Assembly: GCF_025854375.1 (NCBI RefSeq)
Contig: NZ_CP107575.1
Span: 2,604,001 to 2,668,000 of the forward strand
DNA: 64,000 bases
Source: Glutamicibacter sp. JL.03c
GTDB taxonomy: Bacteria; Actinomycetota; Actinomycetes; Actinomycetales; Micrococcaceae
Direction: 5' to 3'
Part shown: positions 6,668 to 15,189 of the stretch, piece by piece
How positions within the stretch are numbered: position 1 is the stretch's first letter
How the letters are laid out: each line of letters starts with the position of its first letter
Program-made: the position numbers and the translations under genes
Notes under the pieces: model-generated
Seen by the model: the letters and a program-made list of their open reading frames with translations, nothing else
Database searches by the model: none
What the model was told of the DNA's origin: nothing

Positions 6668-8797
6668 TCAATCGCGCTTCTCATGCGCCAATTTGGAGGG
6701 CCACCAGACCTTTGACCCAATTTCCTCGACCAGAGCGGGCACCAGCAGGCTGCGGACGATAAATGTATCCAGAAGCACACCGAAGGCCACGATGAAGCCC
6801 AATTGCCCCAGGAACATGATGGGAACCACCCCGAGGGCAGCGAAGGTCGCCGCGAGAACAACACCAGCAGAGGTGATCACGCCGCCAGTGACTTGCAGCC
6901 CGCGGCGCATGCCTTCGCGGGTTCCAACTTTCAATGATTCCTCGCGCACCCTGGTCATGAGGAAAATGTTGTAGTCCACACCGAGCGCTACCAGGAACAC
7001 GAAACCGAATAGTGGCACGGAAGGATCAGCGCCAACATAGTTGAATACATTGTTGAAGACCAATGCACTGACGCCCATCGCCGTTCCATAGGACAACACC
7101 GTGCTCAGCATCAACAGCAACGGTGCGAGCACGGAGCGCAGCAGCAGCATCAGGATCACAAAGATCGCAGCCAAGGTCGTGGGGATGATCTTATACAGGT
7201 CGGCCTGAGCCGTTGAGTTGGTATCAAGCTGCGTGGCGGTGGTGCCGCCAACCAGCGCCTCCGGGTTGACCTGGTGCACCGCTTCGCGCAATTGGATGAT
7301 GCTGTCCTTGGCTTCGTCTGAATCTGCAGCGTCGGAGAGGGTGACGGAAATGAGATTCCGTCCCTGCACTCCATAGGGCTGCACACCGCGTTCAATGATT
7401 GCAGGGCCACCGTCCTCAGCTTGCAGGTAGGCTGAGTCGACCCCCTCGACGTTGAGAACTTTTTCCAAGGCGAGCTGGGCATCTGCTTCATCCACGATGA
7501 CCGTTGCCGGAGAACCAGTGCCACCCGGGAAGTGCTCCCCCAGGGCTAGTTGCCCGTCACGTGCTTCGGATCCGCCCACCACCAACTCGCTTTGCGGTAC
7601 GCCGTGGGCCTTGAGCTGAGTCACGCCGAGTGCTCCGGCGGATAGCAGCACAATGGTGATGATCCAGATCGGCCTTGGGTGGAGGGCGACGAACTTGGCG
7701 ATCCTGCCCCATAGTCCGAGTGCGCTCTGTGCCTGCTGCTGGGCCTGTGCCTTGGGGACGAACGGCCAGTAGGCCGCCTTGCCCAGCAGTCCCAATGCCG
7801 CCGGCAGGAAGCTCAAGGCGGCGATAATCGAGAAGATAATGCCCGATGCACCGATTGGCCCCAGCGCCTTGTTTGAATTCAGGTCCGAGAAAAGCAGGCA
7901 AAGCAGGCCCACCGTGACGGTGCCACCTGATGCGACGATGGGCTCAAGCGAACTCTTGAAGGCCGCGGAAACCGCCTGCCATTTGTCCGCACCAGCTATC
8001 AATGCCTCCTTATGCCGGGCCACAAAGAGCAATGAGTAGTCCGTTGCCGCGCCAATGACGAGAATGGACAGGATGCCTTGCGCCTGGCCGTCCAGGCGTA
8101 TCCACCCTTCGGAAGCCATGAAATACACACAGAGGATCGCCCCGCACAGGGCCACCATTGAGGTCATCAGCACCGTGATAGGAAGGATCAGCGAGCGGTA
8201 AACCGCAAGCAGGATCACCAGCACCGCAACCAGGGCCACCCCGAGCAACACCCCATCAATTCCGCCAAATGCTTCGCTCAGGTCGGCACTGAATCCAGCG
8301 GGTCCCGTGACATATGCCGTGCTGTTCGCGGGTTTCTGCGCATCAAGCAATGATCGCAGTTCCTCGACGCCTTCCTTGGCTTCAACCTCCCCCGAAATCG
8401 GCACCAGCAGCTCAGCGGCCTGGCGGTCCTCGGAAAGGAAGGGGCCAATCACCTTGCCATCGAGGTAGCTGAAATCAGCCACAGCTTCGGCAAGGTCCTT
8501 GACGGCTGCGCCGTCGAGTTCCGCCGCTCCGGTCAGCACGACAACTGCAGGTATGGCTTCGGAGGTCTGGAACTTGTTCTGCCACTCAAGTGCCTTGGTG
8601 GCTTCGGCCGTGGCGGGAAGAAAGGACGTCTGGTCATTGGTCTGGACATCGGAAAGCTTGCCGAACGTCGGCCCGCCGACACCGGCAACACCGAGCCACA
8701 GCAGAAGCAATACAGCATAGATGGACGCCCTGAGCCAGACGCTCTTTCGCCCATTGGCAGCAGCCATTTCGCTCTTGAGGTGTTTCTGTCGTGGCAC
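6668..8797 (-). CDS. MMPL-family (RND superfamily) membrane transporter
   Basis: 709 residues with the MMPL layout: one N-terminal helix, a periplasm-like extracytoplasmic loop (about 40-180), five helices, a second large loop (about 400-520) and five more helices. The segments ATDYSLLFVARHKE and GVDYNIFLMTRVREE carry the charged residues of the proton relay seen in MmpL proteins. Such pumps export lipids, siderophores or drugs using the proton gradient. It is divergent from a MarR regulator, with a palindrome between them, so it is probably the regulated efflux target. Start taken as GTG at 8797 (GAGGA nine bases upstream); ATG at 8767 is an alternative. Confidence 0.9.
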   Translation of the reverse strand: MPRQKHLKSEMAAANGRKSVWLRASIYAVLLLLWLGVAGVGGPTFGKLSDVQTNDQTSFLPATAEATKALEWQNKFQTSEAIPAVVVLTGAAELDGAAVKDLAEAVADFSYLDGKVIGPFLSEDRQAAELLVPISGEVEAKEGVEELRSLLDAQKPANSTAYVTGPAGFSADLSEAFGGIDGVLLGVALVAVLVILLAVYRSLILPITVLMTSMVALCGAILCVYFMASEGWIRLDGQAQGILSILVIGAATDYSLLFVARHKEALIAGADKWQAVSAAFKSSLEPIVASGGTVTVGLLCLLFSDLNSNKALGPIGASGIIFSIIAALSFLPAALGLLGKAAYWPFVPKAQAQQQAQSALGLWGRIAKFVALHPRPIWIITIVLLSAGALGVTQLKAHGVPQSELVVGGSEARDGQLALGEHFPGGTGSPATVIVDEADAQLALEKVLNVEGVDSAYLQAEDGGPAIIERGVQPYGVQGRNLISVTLSDAADSDEAKDSIIQLREAVHQVNPEALVGGTTATQLDTNSTAQADLYKIIPTTLAAIFVILMLLLRSVLAPLLLMLSTVLSYGTAMGVSALVFNNVFNYVGADPSVPLFGFVFLVALGVDYNIFLMTRVREESLKVGTREGMRRGLQVTGGVITSAGVVLAATFAALGVVPIMFLGQLGFIVAFGVLLDTFIVRSLLVPALVEEIGSKVWWPSKLAHEKRD

Positions 8798-8864
8798 TAT
8801 CGCTCATCCTCATTCATCATCCATCACTGTGCACCGAGGCTCGATACACCTACAACCATACCTT

Positions 8865-8889
8865 AAGTACTTCCATCATCGAAGTATTT
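8865..8889. promoter_or_regulatory. Candidate MarR operator between the MMPL and marR genes
   Basis: AAGTACTTC, seven bases, then GAAGTATTT: an inverted repeat with 8 of 9 matching positions, 25 bp in all. It lies in the short divergent intergenic region between the exporter and its putative MarR repressor. The size and symmetry suit a MarR dimer, which could control both directions. Confidence 0.65.
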
Positions 8890-8928
8890 CCTGCCCGCAG
8901 GACGCCAAAACGGTTTAGGATTGCGGCT

Positions 8929-9441
8929 ATGACTGCAAGCAACTACCAGCATCTGGTGGTGCTCCTTCAGGAATTCAGCCAAGCAAGCGACCGCTATGTT
9001 GAATCCACGGGAGCGCAATTCGGCACCCATCGAACGGACATGAATGCCCTGTCCATCATCGTGAAGTACCAGCAACGTGGCGCACTGCCCTCTCCCAAGG
9101 ACCTCAGCAACGAACTGCAACTGAGTTCCCCGGCCACGACCGCCATGCTGGACAGGCTCGCCCGGCTCGGCCTGATTGAGCGACTTCGCTCCGACCAAGA
9201 CCGACGAGTCATTCGCATCTCACCGACAGAGAAAGCCCGGACCAAAGGTCGTCAGATGTTCATGCCCCTCGGTCTGAAAATGATGGAAGTCATCGGCAAC
9301 TACAACGACAACGAATTGCAGATCATCACCCGCTTCATGACAGATGCCATCGCGGGAGTGGACAGCGCTCGGGAAGAAGCCGTCATGCAGAGTCCCGCGA
9401 ATCCTCGTAACCCACCAGCAGGCCATAACATTGACCAGTGA
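8929..9441 (+). CDS. MarR-family transcriptional regulator
   Basis: 170 residues with a winged helix-turn-helix. The segment LSNELQLSSPATTAMLDRLARLGLIERLRSDQDRRV is the recognition helix and wing of MarR proteins (the D-x-R-D/R wing signature is SDQDRRVIRI). The start is set at the ATG of MTASNYQHL, because the upstream in-frame stretch overlaps the promoter and operator. It probably represses the divergent MMPL exporter and itself. The stop overlaps the next gene's GTG (GTGA), so it is cotranscribed with a LysE-type exporter, suggesting a stress or drug response unit. Confidence 0.92.
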   Translation: MTASNYQHLVVLLQEFSQASDRYVESTGAQFGTHRTDMNALSIIVKYQQRGALPSPKDLSNELQLSSPATTAMLDRLARLGLIERLRSDQDRRVIRISPTEKARTKGRQMFMPLGLKMMEVIGNYNDNELQIITRFMTDAIAGVDSAREEAVMQSPANPRNPPAGHNIDQ

Positions 9442-10061
9442 CACTTTCACTATGGTTTTCCCTGCTCAGCGCCTGCATCATCATCAGCTTCACCCCGGGC
9501 GCCGGCGCCATCAACACCATGAACAATTCGATGCGCCAAGGATGGCGAACATCGATCTGGGGCATCCTCGGACAGCAGATCGCCCTGCTCATCCACGTTG
9601 TGATCGTGGCAGCTGGCGTTGGAATACTCGTGGCCAACAGCCCGACGCTCTTCGCCATCATCCGCTACGCTGGCGCGGCCTACCTGGTGTATCTGGGCAT
9701 CCGCATGCTGCTCTCCAAACCAGAAGTGGCTTCGGATGGAATCACCACAGGGCAGCAACTGACCCGCCGGGCGATGCTCAACCGGGGCATTCTGGTTAAT
9801 CTTCTGAACCCCAAAGCCATCGTGTTCTTCCTGGCATTTACTCCCCAGTTCATCAACTCCGACCAGCCGCTCCTAGTCCAGTACGCGCTGTATATCGGTA
9901 CGGTCATCGCCGTGGACATCCTGGTGATGTACTTCTTTTTTGCGGGCACCGCCAGGACCTTCCAGCGCTTCACCGCCACCTACCGTGGAGCAAAGATGCT
10001 GAACATCCTCTTCGGAGTCCTGTTCATTCTCGTAGCACTCCTCCTGCTGCTCATGCACTAA
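9438..10061 (+). CDS. LysE/RhtB-family exporter
   Basis: 207 residues, six predicted transmembrane helices. The N-terminal FTPGAGAINTMNNSMRQGWR segment matches the LysE family signature (TPGP-N and a G-R motif), followed by AGAAYLVYLGIRM and NLLNPKAIVFFLAFTPQFI, both diagnostic. LysE/RhtB proteins export amino acids or similar small molecules by proton exchange. The GTG start overlaps the marR stop, so translation is coupled. The substrate cannot be read from the sequence. Confidence 0.92.
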   Translation: MTLSLWFSLLSACIIISFTPGAGAINTMNNSMRQGWRTSIWGILGQQIALLIHVVIVAAGVGILVANSPTLFAIIRYAGAAYLVYLGIRMLLSKPEVASDGITTGQQLTRRAMLNRGILVNLLNPKAIVFFLAFTPQFINSDQPLLVQYALYIGTVIAVDILVMYFFFAGTARTFQRFTATYRGAKMLNILFGVLFILVALLLLLMH

Positions 10062-10151
10062 TTGCTGCGCAGAAGAATCGTTACCAATTTATGCCCGACT
10101 TTCGGGCGCGTAGCTATCGCACCAAAGCCCTTGTGCCCATAGACTGATGCC

Positions 10152-10661
10152 ATGTTCCGGATAATGATCGTGTGCACGGGAAATATCTGCCGTTCCCCCA
10201 TGGCCGAGTACATGCTCAAAGACGCATTGGTTAATGCCGACGTCAACGAGGTACAGGTACTCTCACGCGCTATCACCGACGGCGAAGTCGGCAACCCGAT
10301 TGACGAGCGCGCCGCCAGCATCCTGCATAGCCACGGCCTGGACGCTGCTGAGCACGTTGCTGCCCAAATCGATTCCGAGGAACTAGCCGACATGGACCTC
10401 GTGCTGGCCATGGACACCGATCACTTCGAAGAACTGGTCCCCGAGCTGGCCGACATCGATCCCTCGCAACGCCCGCAGCTGCGCATGTTCCGATCCTTTG
10501 ATCCGCAAACAGCCAGCGCCCCGCACGAACGCCAAGGAGTCTACGACCCCTGGTACGGCGACGCCGGCGACTTCCGCGAGACCTGGAAACTCATCTCTGC
10601 TTCCCTGCCAGCCCTTGTAGATTACGTGCGGAGTAATATCGCTTCTCGTGGAAACCGCTAG
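10152..10661 (+). CDS. Low-molecular-weight protein-tyrosine phosphatase
   Basis: 169 residues. The phosphate loop VCTGNICRS gives the C-x5-R signature with nucleophile Cys8 and Arg14, and DPWYGD supplies the general acid Asp132. These are the defining elements of the LMW-PTP family, which dephosphorylates phosphotyrosine on proteins and is often linked to capsule kinases. The arsenate reductase branch shares the fold but lacks this DP motif. The end overlaps the kinase-PabB fusion by 14 bases, so the two are probably cotranscribed, though no functional link is obvious. Confidence 0.92.
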   Translation: MFRIMIVCTGNICRSPMAEYMLKDALVNADVNEVQVLSRAITDGEVGNPIDERAASILHSHGLDAAEHVAAQIDSEELADMDLVLAMDTDHFEELVPELADIDPSQRPQLRMFRSFDPQTASAPHERQGVYDPWYGDAGDFRETWKLISASLPALVDYVRSNIASRGNR

Positions 10662-12663
10662 ACCAACTTTCATTGCCATTGACGGACGCTCCGGTTCAGG
10701 CAAAAGCACCTTCGCAACAGATCTAGCGCAACATCTTGCAGCCACAGCAACTGTGGCTGTTCTGCGCCTGGAAGATCTCTACCACGGTTGGCACGGGCTG
10801 AACCGTGCCTGCGAACTTTACGCCCAGTTGCTGCCCGCACTGGCCGATGCGGAACCCGTCACCTACCCCACCTGGAATTGGGACGCTGATGCCGTGGGCG
10901 CGCCACGGGTCTTCACCCCTGCGCAGTTTGTGATCATCGAAGGCGTGGGCGCGCTCAATGACCAGGCCAGAGAATTCATTGATTTCGGCATCTGGCTTGA
11001 AGCGCCCGAATCCTTTCGCCGCGATCGCGCCCTGGCCCGAGACGGTGAAACCTACACGCCGTTCTGGAGCACCTGGGCGGATCAAGAGCTGCAATATCTG
11101 GCCAGCAATTCACCCCAGCAGAACGCCACGCTGGTCATGGAGACCGCCCAAACACCTGACCTGCTCTCCACGCTTCAGGCAGCTTCCCGCTTCCTGCCAG
11201 CGAGCATCCAGTCGCTGGGATTCCTTGCTCCTGGCGCCAGCCTCGTTCCGCTGGCGCGCCAGAGCTACCAGGCACCGGCGGATGTCGCCGCGCTGTTCGA
11301 CGCGCTCACCGTTCGGTTCCCCTACGCGGCCCTGCTCGAATCCACCAGCCAGCATCTCCAGGATCCGCTAGGACGCAACCGGTATTCCCTGATGGCCTTC
11401 TCCACCGCTGACCAGCCACCGCTGCTGACCGCCGATGCCAACGAAACGCGCGTGCAGCTGCCCGGAGCACGAGTGAACCTGGGCCACAGTTTTTTTGATT
11501 CGCTTGCCGGGCTCTGGCCCCCGAGGAATCCAATGGATACGCAATACCCGCTGCCATCCTGGGTTGGCTACCTGGGGTACGAGCTGAAACGTGAAGTCGG
11601 CGCGGCAAGCCTCAGTGCAGAAATCGCGCCCGGACGGCACCGCCCCGACGCGCAGTTCTTCGCCCCCGATACCATCGTGGTCATCGACCATGAGCTCTCG
11701 CGGATGCACCTGCACAGCATCAACAAGCCAGAGGCGCAGACAACCATCCTGCTCGGCAACCCGCCCCAGCATCGTGCCAGCGTGCACTTGCCCGTTCCCG
11801 ACTTCCACTGCGCCGATACCGCCACCGGATACCAGGAGAAGATCCGCCGCGCCCAACACGAAATCTACGAGGGCAACACCTACGAGGTCTGCCTGACCAC
11901 CGAATTGACGGCCCATGCCGAAGAATTCGACCCCTACGAAGCGTACTGCCGCATGCGGCGATCCAGTCCAGCACCCTTCGCCCACTATCTGCGGCTTGTC
12001 GATCTCCAGGTCGCCAGCATCTCCCCTGAACGATTCCTTGCATTGTCCAGGGATGGGCACCTGCGCGCCGAGCCGATCAAGGGCACCCGCCCGCGGGGAA
12101 TCGATGAGGAAACGGATCTGGCCCTCAAACACGATTTGGCTACGCATCCCAAAGACCGGGCCGAGAACATTATGATCGTCGACCTGTTGCGCAATGATCT
12201 CTCCCATCACGCGGTGCCAGGATCGGTGCGCGTGACCCGGCTCTGCTCCGTGGAATCCTACGCCACTGTGCACCAGATGGTCTCCACCATCGACGCGACC
12301 TTGCAGGCCCCTCAGCATGCTGCCGATGCCTTGCGGGAAGCATTCCCGCCGGGCTCGATGACCGGTGCGCCCAAGCTGTGGACCATGAACATCCTGGACG
12401 AATTGGAGGACCAGCGGGCACGTGGCTTGTACTCGGGAGCGGTGGGCTATCTCGGGGCCGATGGCGCCGCGGATTTTTCCGTGGTCATTCGCACCCTGGT
12501 GTGCGACAAGCTGCCGGATGGGTCGTGGCGCCTGTCGCTGGGCCTGGGCGGAGCGATCACCGCGGACTCCTTGCCCGAAGATGAATGGGATGAGGTCATC
12601 ACCAAATCGCGCGGAGTGCTCCAGGCGCTGGGAACCAGATTCCCTGCCACTACTGCAAGGTAG
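10648..12663 (+). CDS. pabB: Fusion: P-loop kinase-like domain plus aminodeoxychorismate synthase component I (PabB)
   Basis: 671 residues in two parts. Residues 1-180 form a uridine-kinase-like P-loop domain: Walker A GRSGSGKST at 13-21, then L-EDLYHGWHGL and FVIIEGVGAL. Residues about 190-671 are a chorismate-binding enzyme: PIKGTRPRG carries the PabB-type lysine (Lys478), and DLLRNDLS, SYATVHQMVSTI and PPGSMTGAPK follow. PabB makes 4-amino-4-deoxychorismate from chorismate and ammonia for folate. No amidotransferase (PabA) is nearby, but the lyase PabC lies 1.7 kb downstream. The role of the kinase domain is unknown. GTG start inside the end of the phosphatase gene; the 3' end overlaps the convergent cls gene by 14 bases. 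Confidence 0.9.
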   Translation: METARPTFIAIDGRSGSGKSTFATDLAQHLAATATVAVLRLEDLYHGWHGLNRACELYAQLLPALADAEPVTYPTWNWDADAVGAPRVFTPAQFVIIEGVGALNDQAREFIDFGIWLEAPESFRRDRALARDGETYTPFWSTWADQELQYLASNSPQQNATLVMETAQTPDLLSTLQAASRFLPASIQSLGFLAPGASLVPLARQSYQAPADVAALFDALTVRFPYAALLESTSQHLQDPLGRNRYSLMAFSTADQPPLLTADANETRVQLPGARVNLGHSFFDSLAGLWPPRNPMDTQYPLPSWVGYLGYELKREVGAASLSAEIAPGRHRPDAQFFAPDTIVVIDHELSRMHLHSINKPEAQTTILLGNPPQHRASVHLPVPDFHCADTATGYQEKIRRAQHEIYEGNTYEVCLTTELTAHAEEFDPYEAYCRMRRSSPAPFAHYLRLVDLQVASISPERFLALSRDGHLRAEPIKGTRPRGIDEETDLALKHDLATHPKDRAENIMIVDLLRNDLSHHAVPGSVRVTRLCSVESYATVHQMVSTIDATLQAPQHAADALREAFPPGSMTGAPKLWTMNILDELEDQRARGLYSGAVGYLGADGAADFSVVIRTLVCDKLPDGSWRLSLGLGGAITADSLPEDEWDEVITKSRGVLQALGTRFPATTAR

Positions 12664-14146
12664 CGGTCAATCGTGCCACGTTGTCGATCCACCGCTGCAT
12701 GCGCGGGCGGCGGCGCCACTGCGACAAGGTGATTTCCGAGGAAATCTCCCGGTAGTGATTCTGCACCTCATTCACGGCATTGACCATGTCCTTGCCCAAG
12801 AGCATGACCGAGATTTCCATGTTCAAGCTGAATGAACGCATATCCATATTCGAGGAACCGACCACGGCGACATCATCATCCACGGTGAAGCACTTGGTAT
12901 GCAGCACCATAGGGGCCGGGTAGCAGTGGATCCTCACGCCGGCTTCCAGCAATTGCTGGTAGTAGGACTGCTGCGCATGGTGGACCAGGAACTGGTCCCC
13001 TTCTTCGCAGACGAACAGTTCGACTTCCACGCCACGCTGCGCCGCCGTGGTGATCGCATAGAGCAGCGAATCGTCGGGAACAAAGTAGGGGCTGGTGATT
13101 TCCAGGCGTTCGGACGCCGAGTAGATCAACGTATTGAACAGGCGCAGGTTGTTTTCCGTGCCGTAGCCAGGACCGCTGGGAAGCAGCTGGGCCAGGGTTG
13201 ACCCCGGGCGCTCTTCATAGGCCAGCGGGTGTCGTGCCTCGTTCATATCCAACAGCACCTCCTGGTCGTCATCCTCTTGCCACCAGTCGGTCGCAAAGGT
13301 GACATCCAGGCTTCGTACCAGAGGGCCCTCGACACGCAGCATCATTTCGACCCACTCGCGCCCGATCTTGTGCGAGGACTTGCGCTTGTAGCCCGGCTCG
13401 ATCAGGTTCTGGCTGCCGGTGAATCCGACTTCGCCATCGATGACCAGGATCTTTCGGTGGTTGCGCAGATCCGGGCGGCGCCAGCGGCGGCCAATCAAGT
13501 CGATGGGAAGCATGGGGCGCCAGTTGATGCCCGACTTCTTCAGGCGTTTCTTCAACTCTCCATAGCCCTTGACCCGCAAGGTGCCGAGGTGATCGAAGAG
13601 CAAGCGCACATGGACCCCGCGCTGCGCGGCGCGTTCCAGGGCTTCGAGGACCGGTCCCACATATTCCTCGTCATCACCCATGATGTAGAACTGGATGTGG
13701 ACGTACCGGGTGGCCTTGTCGATTTCTTCCCGCATCGATTCCATCGAAGAGCGGTAGTCAGAAATGACCTTGACGCTGTTGCCGCCTTCCAGCGGCATGG
13801 CGCCCAGGTTGCGGTTCAGCTCCACCGCGGATTCAACCCATTCTTCCTGCGAGTGGAATTCTTCGGGCATCTGCATGTGCTCGGTGGCGTCCATGATCCG
13901 CTCATGGGCCCGCTGCTGCTTTTCCAGCCGGCGGCGGGACAGGCGCGGGTTGGCAAAAAGCCAATAGGCCAGCAAGCCGACCACCGGAATGAAGAAAATC
14001 GCCAGCAGCCAGGCCATCGCCGTGGTGGGACGGCGGTTGCCGGGCACGATGCCGATCATGAAGTACCGCACAGCAAGTTCGATGGCAACCAGGATGCTCC
14101 ACAGCACGCCACCGATTTGCACCAGCACTTCATTACTCGGCAACAC
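12650..14146 (-). CDS. cls: Cardiolipin synthase (phospholipase D family)
   Basis: 498 residues. Two N-terminal transmembrane helices form a PLDc_N domain (about 1-65, with GLLAYWLFANPRLSRRR), followed by two phospholipase D domains with HxKxxxxD motifs beginning at His230 (HRKILVIDGE) and His416 (HTKCFTVDDD), each followed by GS-N. The enzyme joins two phosphatidylglycerol molecules (or PG and CDP-DAG) into cardiolipin at the membrane. The length is normal for bacterial Cls. The gene ends inside the last codons of the convergent pabB fusion. Confidence 0.95.
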   Translation of the reverse strand: MLPSNEVLVQIGGVLWSILVAIELAVRYFMIGIVPGNRRPTTAMAWLLAIFFIPVVGLLAYWLFANPRLSRRRLEKQQRAHERIMDATEHMQMPEEFHSQEEWVESAVELNRNLGAMPLEGGNSVKVISDYRSSMESMREEIDKATRYVHIQFYIMGDDEEYVGPVLEALERAAQRGVHVRLLFDHLGTLRVKGYGELKKRLKKSGINWRPMLPIDLIGRRWRRPDLRNHRKILVIDGEVGFTGSQNLIEPGYKRKSSHKIGREWVEMMLRVEGPLVRSLDVTFATDWWQEDDDQEVLLDMNEARHPLAYEERPGSTLAQLLPSGPGYGTENNLRLFNTLIYSASERLEITSPYFVPDDSLLYAITTAAQRGVEVELFVCEEGDQFLVHHAQQSYYQQLLEAGVRIHCYPAPMVLHTKCFTVDDDVAVVGSSNMDMRSFSLNMEISVMLLGKDMVNAVNEVQNHYREISSEITLSQWRRRPRMQRWIDNVARLTATLQ

Positions 14147-14313
14147 TATGGCACACCCCTTGGCTACGCACGATGATCGTCGCTATTTTCGGCTCTGATC
14201 TGCGCATGACAGCTCAAATTCCTTCGCCTAGCTTATCTAAGATTCCCCGCAATGTCTGAACATCCCTGAACTCAAAGGTCACGGATGTGGCGTCGGTTCG
14301 ATAATCTGTAGGT

Positions 14314-15189
14314 ATGAGCTCACTAGTATTCTTGGATCCGGCCTATCCGGCAGGCTACTTGGCCGACATTGCAGCACCCCAGCTTCCCGTCACCGCACAG
14401 GGAGTGACCCGCGGCGACGGGGTCTTCGAATCGATGCTCTACACCAACCAGGCCGTGAGGAAATTCGAGGCCCACCTGGCCCGCTTGGCCACCTCGGCAG
14501 AGCTGGCCGACCTGAACATCCCCGACGCGCGCAGCTGGTATGCCGCCGTGGATACCGCCGTCGCCGATTTCGATGCCACCGGCGGTGCCGAAGAAGCCGT
14601 GGTCAAGCTCATCGCAGCCCGCGGTGAACACGATGAGGATCCAGCGATCTGCTGGGTGACCGTCACCCCCGCCCCCGCATTGGGCAAGGAACAGCGCGAG
14701 ACCGGAGTCGACGTCTTATTGCTGGACCGCGGCTACGACTCGAAACTGGCAGAACGCGCCCCGTGGCTGATGATGGGTGCGAAGACGCTCTCCTACTCGG
14801 TGAACATGGCCGCCCTGCGCTACGCCCGCAAGCACGGCGCCCACGACGTCATCTTCACCTCGGCCGACGGCATCATCCTGGAAGCACCGACCTCCACGGT
14901 GCTGGTAGCCCAGCGTGATGGCGAGACCAAGCGCCTGCTGACCCCGATGCTGGAAACCGGCATCCTTCCAGGCACCACGCAGAGCGCCATCTTCGACGCG
15001 GCAGCCCAGAACGGCTGGGAACTGGGCTATGGCCCGCTGCGCCCCGAGGATCTCTACCAGGCCGACGGTGTCTGGCTGGTTTCCTCCATCCGGCTGCTCA
15101 CCCCGGTGCGCACCATCGATGCCAAGCCGTTGCGACTGGACGCCGAGCTGCATGACGAGCTCAGCGCCCTCAGCGACGCAATCCGCTAG
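14314..15189 (+). CDS. pabC: Aminodeoxychorismate lyase / class IV aminotransferase
   Basis: 291 residues of the fold-type IV PLP family. RGDGVFES near the N-terminus, the PLP lysine in GAKTLSYSVN (Lys157), then EAPTSTVLVA and the phosphate-binding ETGILPGTTQ segment are all in place. With PabB 1.7 kb away, the likely reaction is conversion of 4-amino-4-deoxychorismate to 4-aminobenzoate and pyruvate for folate synthesis. A branched-chain or D-amino acid aminotransferase cannot be excluded from sequence alone. The stop overlaps the stop of the convergent ECF transporter gene. Confidence 0.85.
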   Translation: MSSLVFLDPAYPAGYLADIAAPQLPVTAQGVTRGDGVFESMLYTNQAVRKFEAHLARLATSAELADLNIPDARSWYAAVDTAVADFDATGGAEEAVVKLIAARGEHDEDPAICWVTVTPAPALGKEQRETGVDVLLLDRGYDSKLAERAPWLMMGAKTLSYSVNMAALRYARKHGAHDVIFTSADGIILEAPTSTVLVAQRDGETKRLLTPMLETGILPGTTQSAIFDAAAQNGWELGYGPLRPEDLYQADGVWLVSSIRLLTPVRTIDAKPLRLDAELHDELSALSDAIR

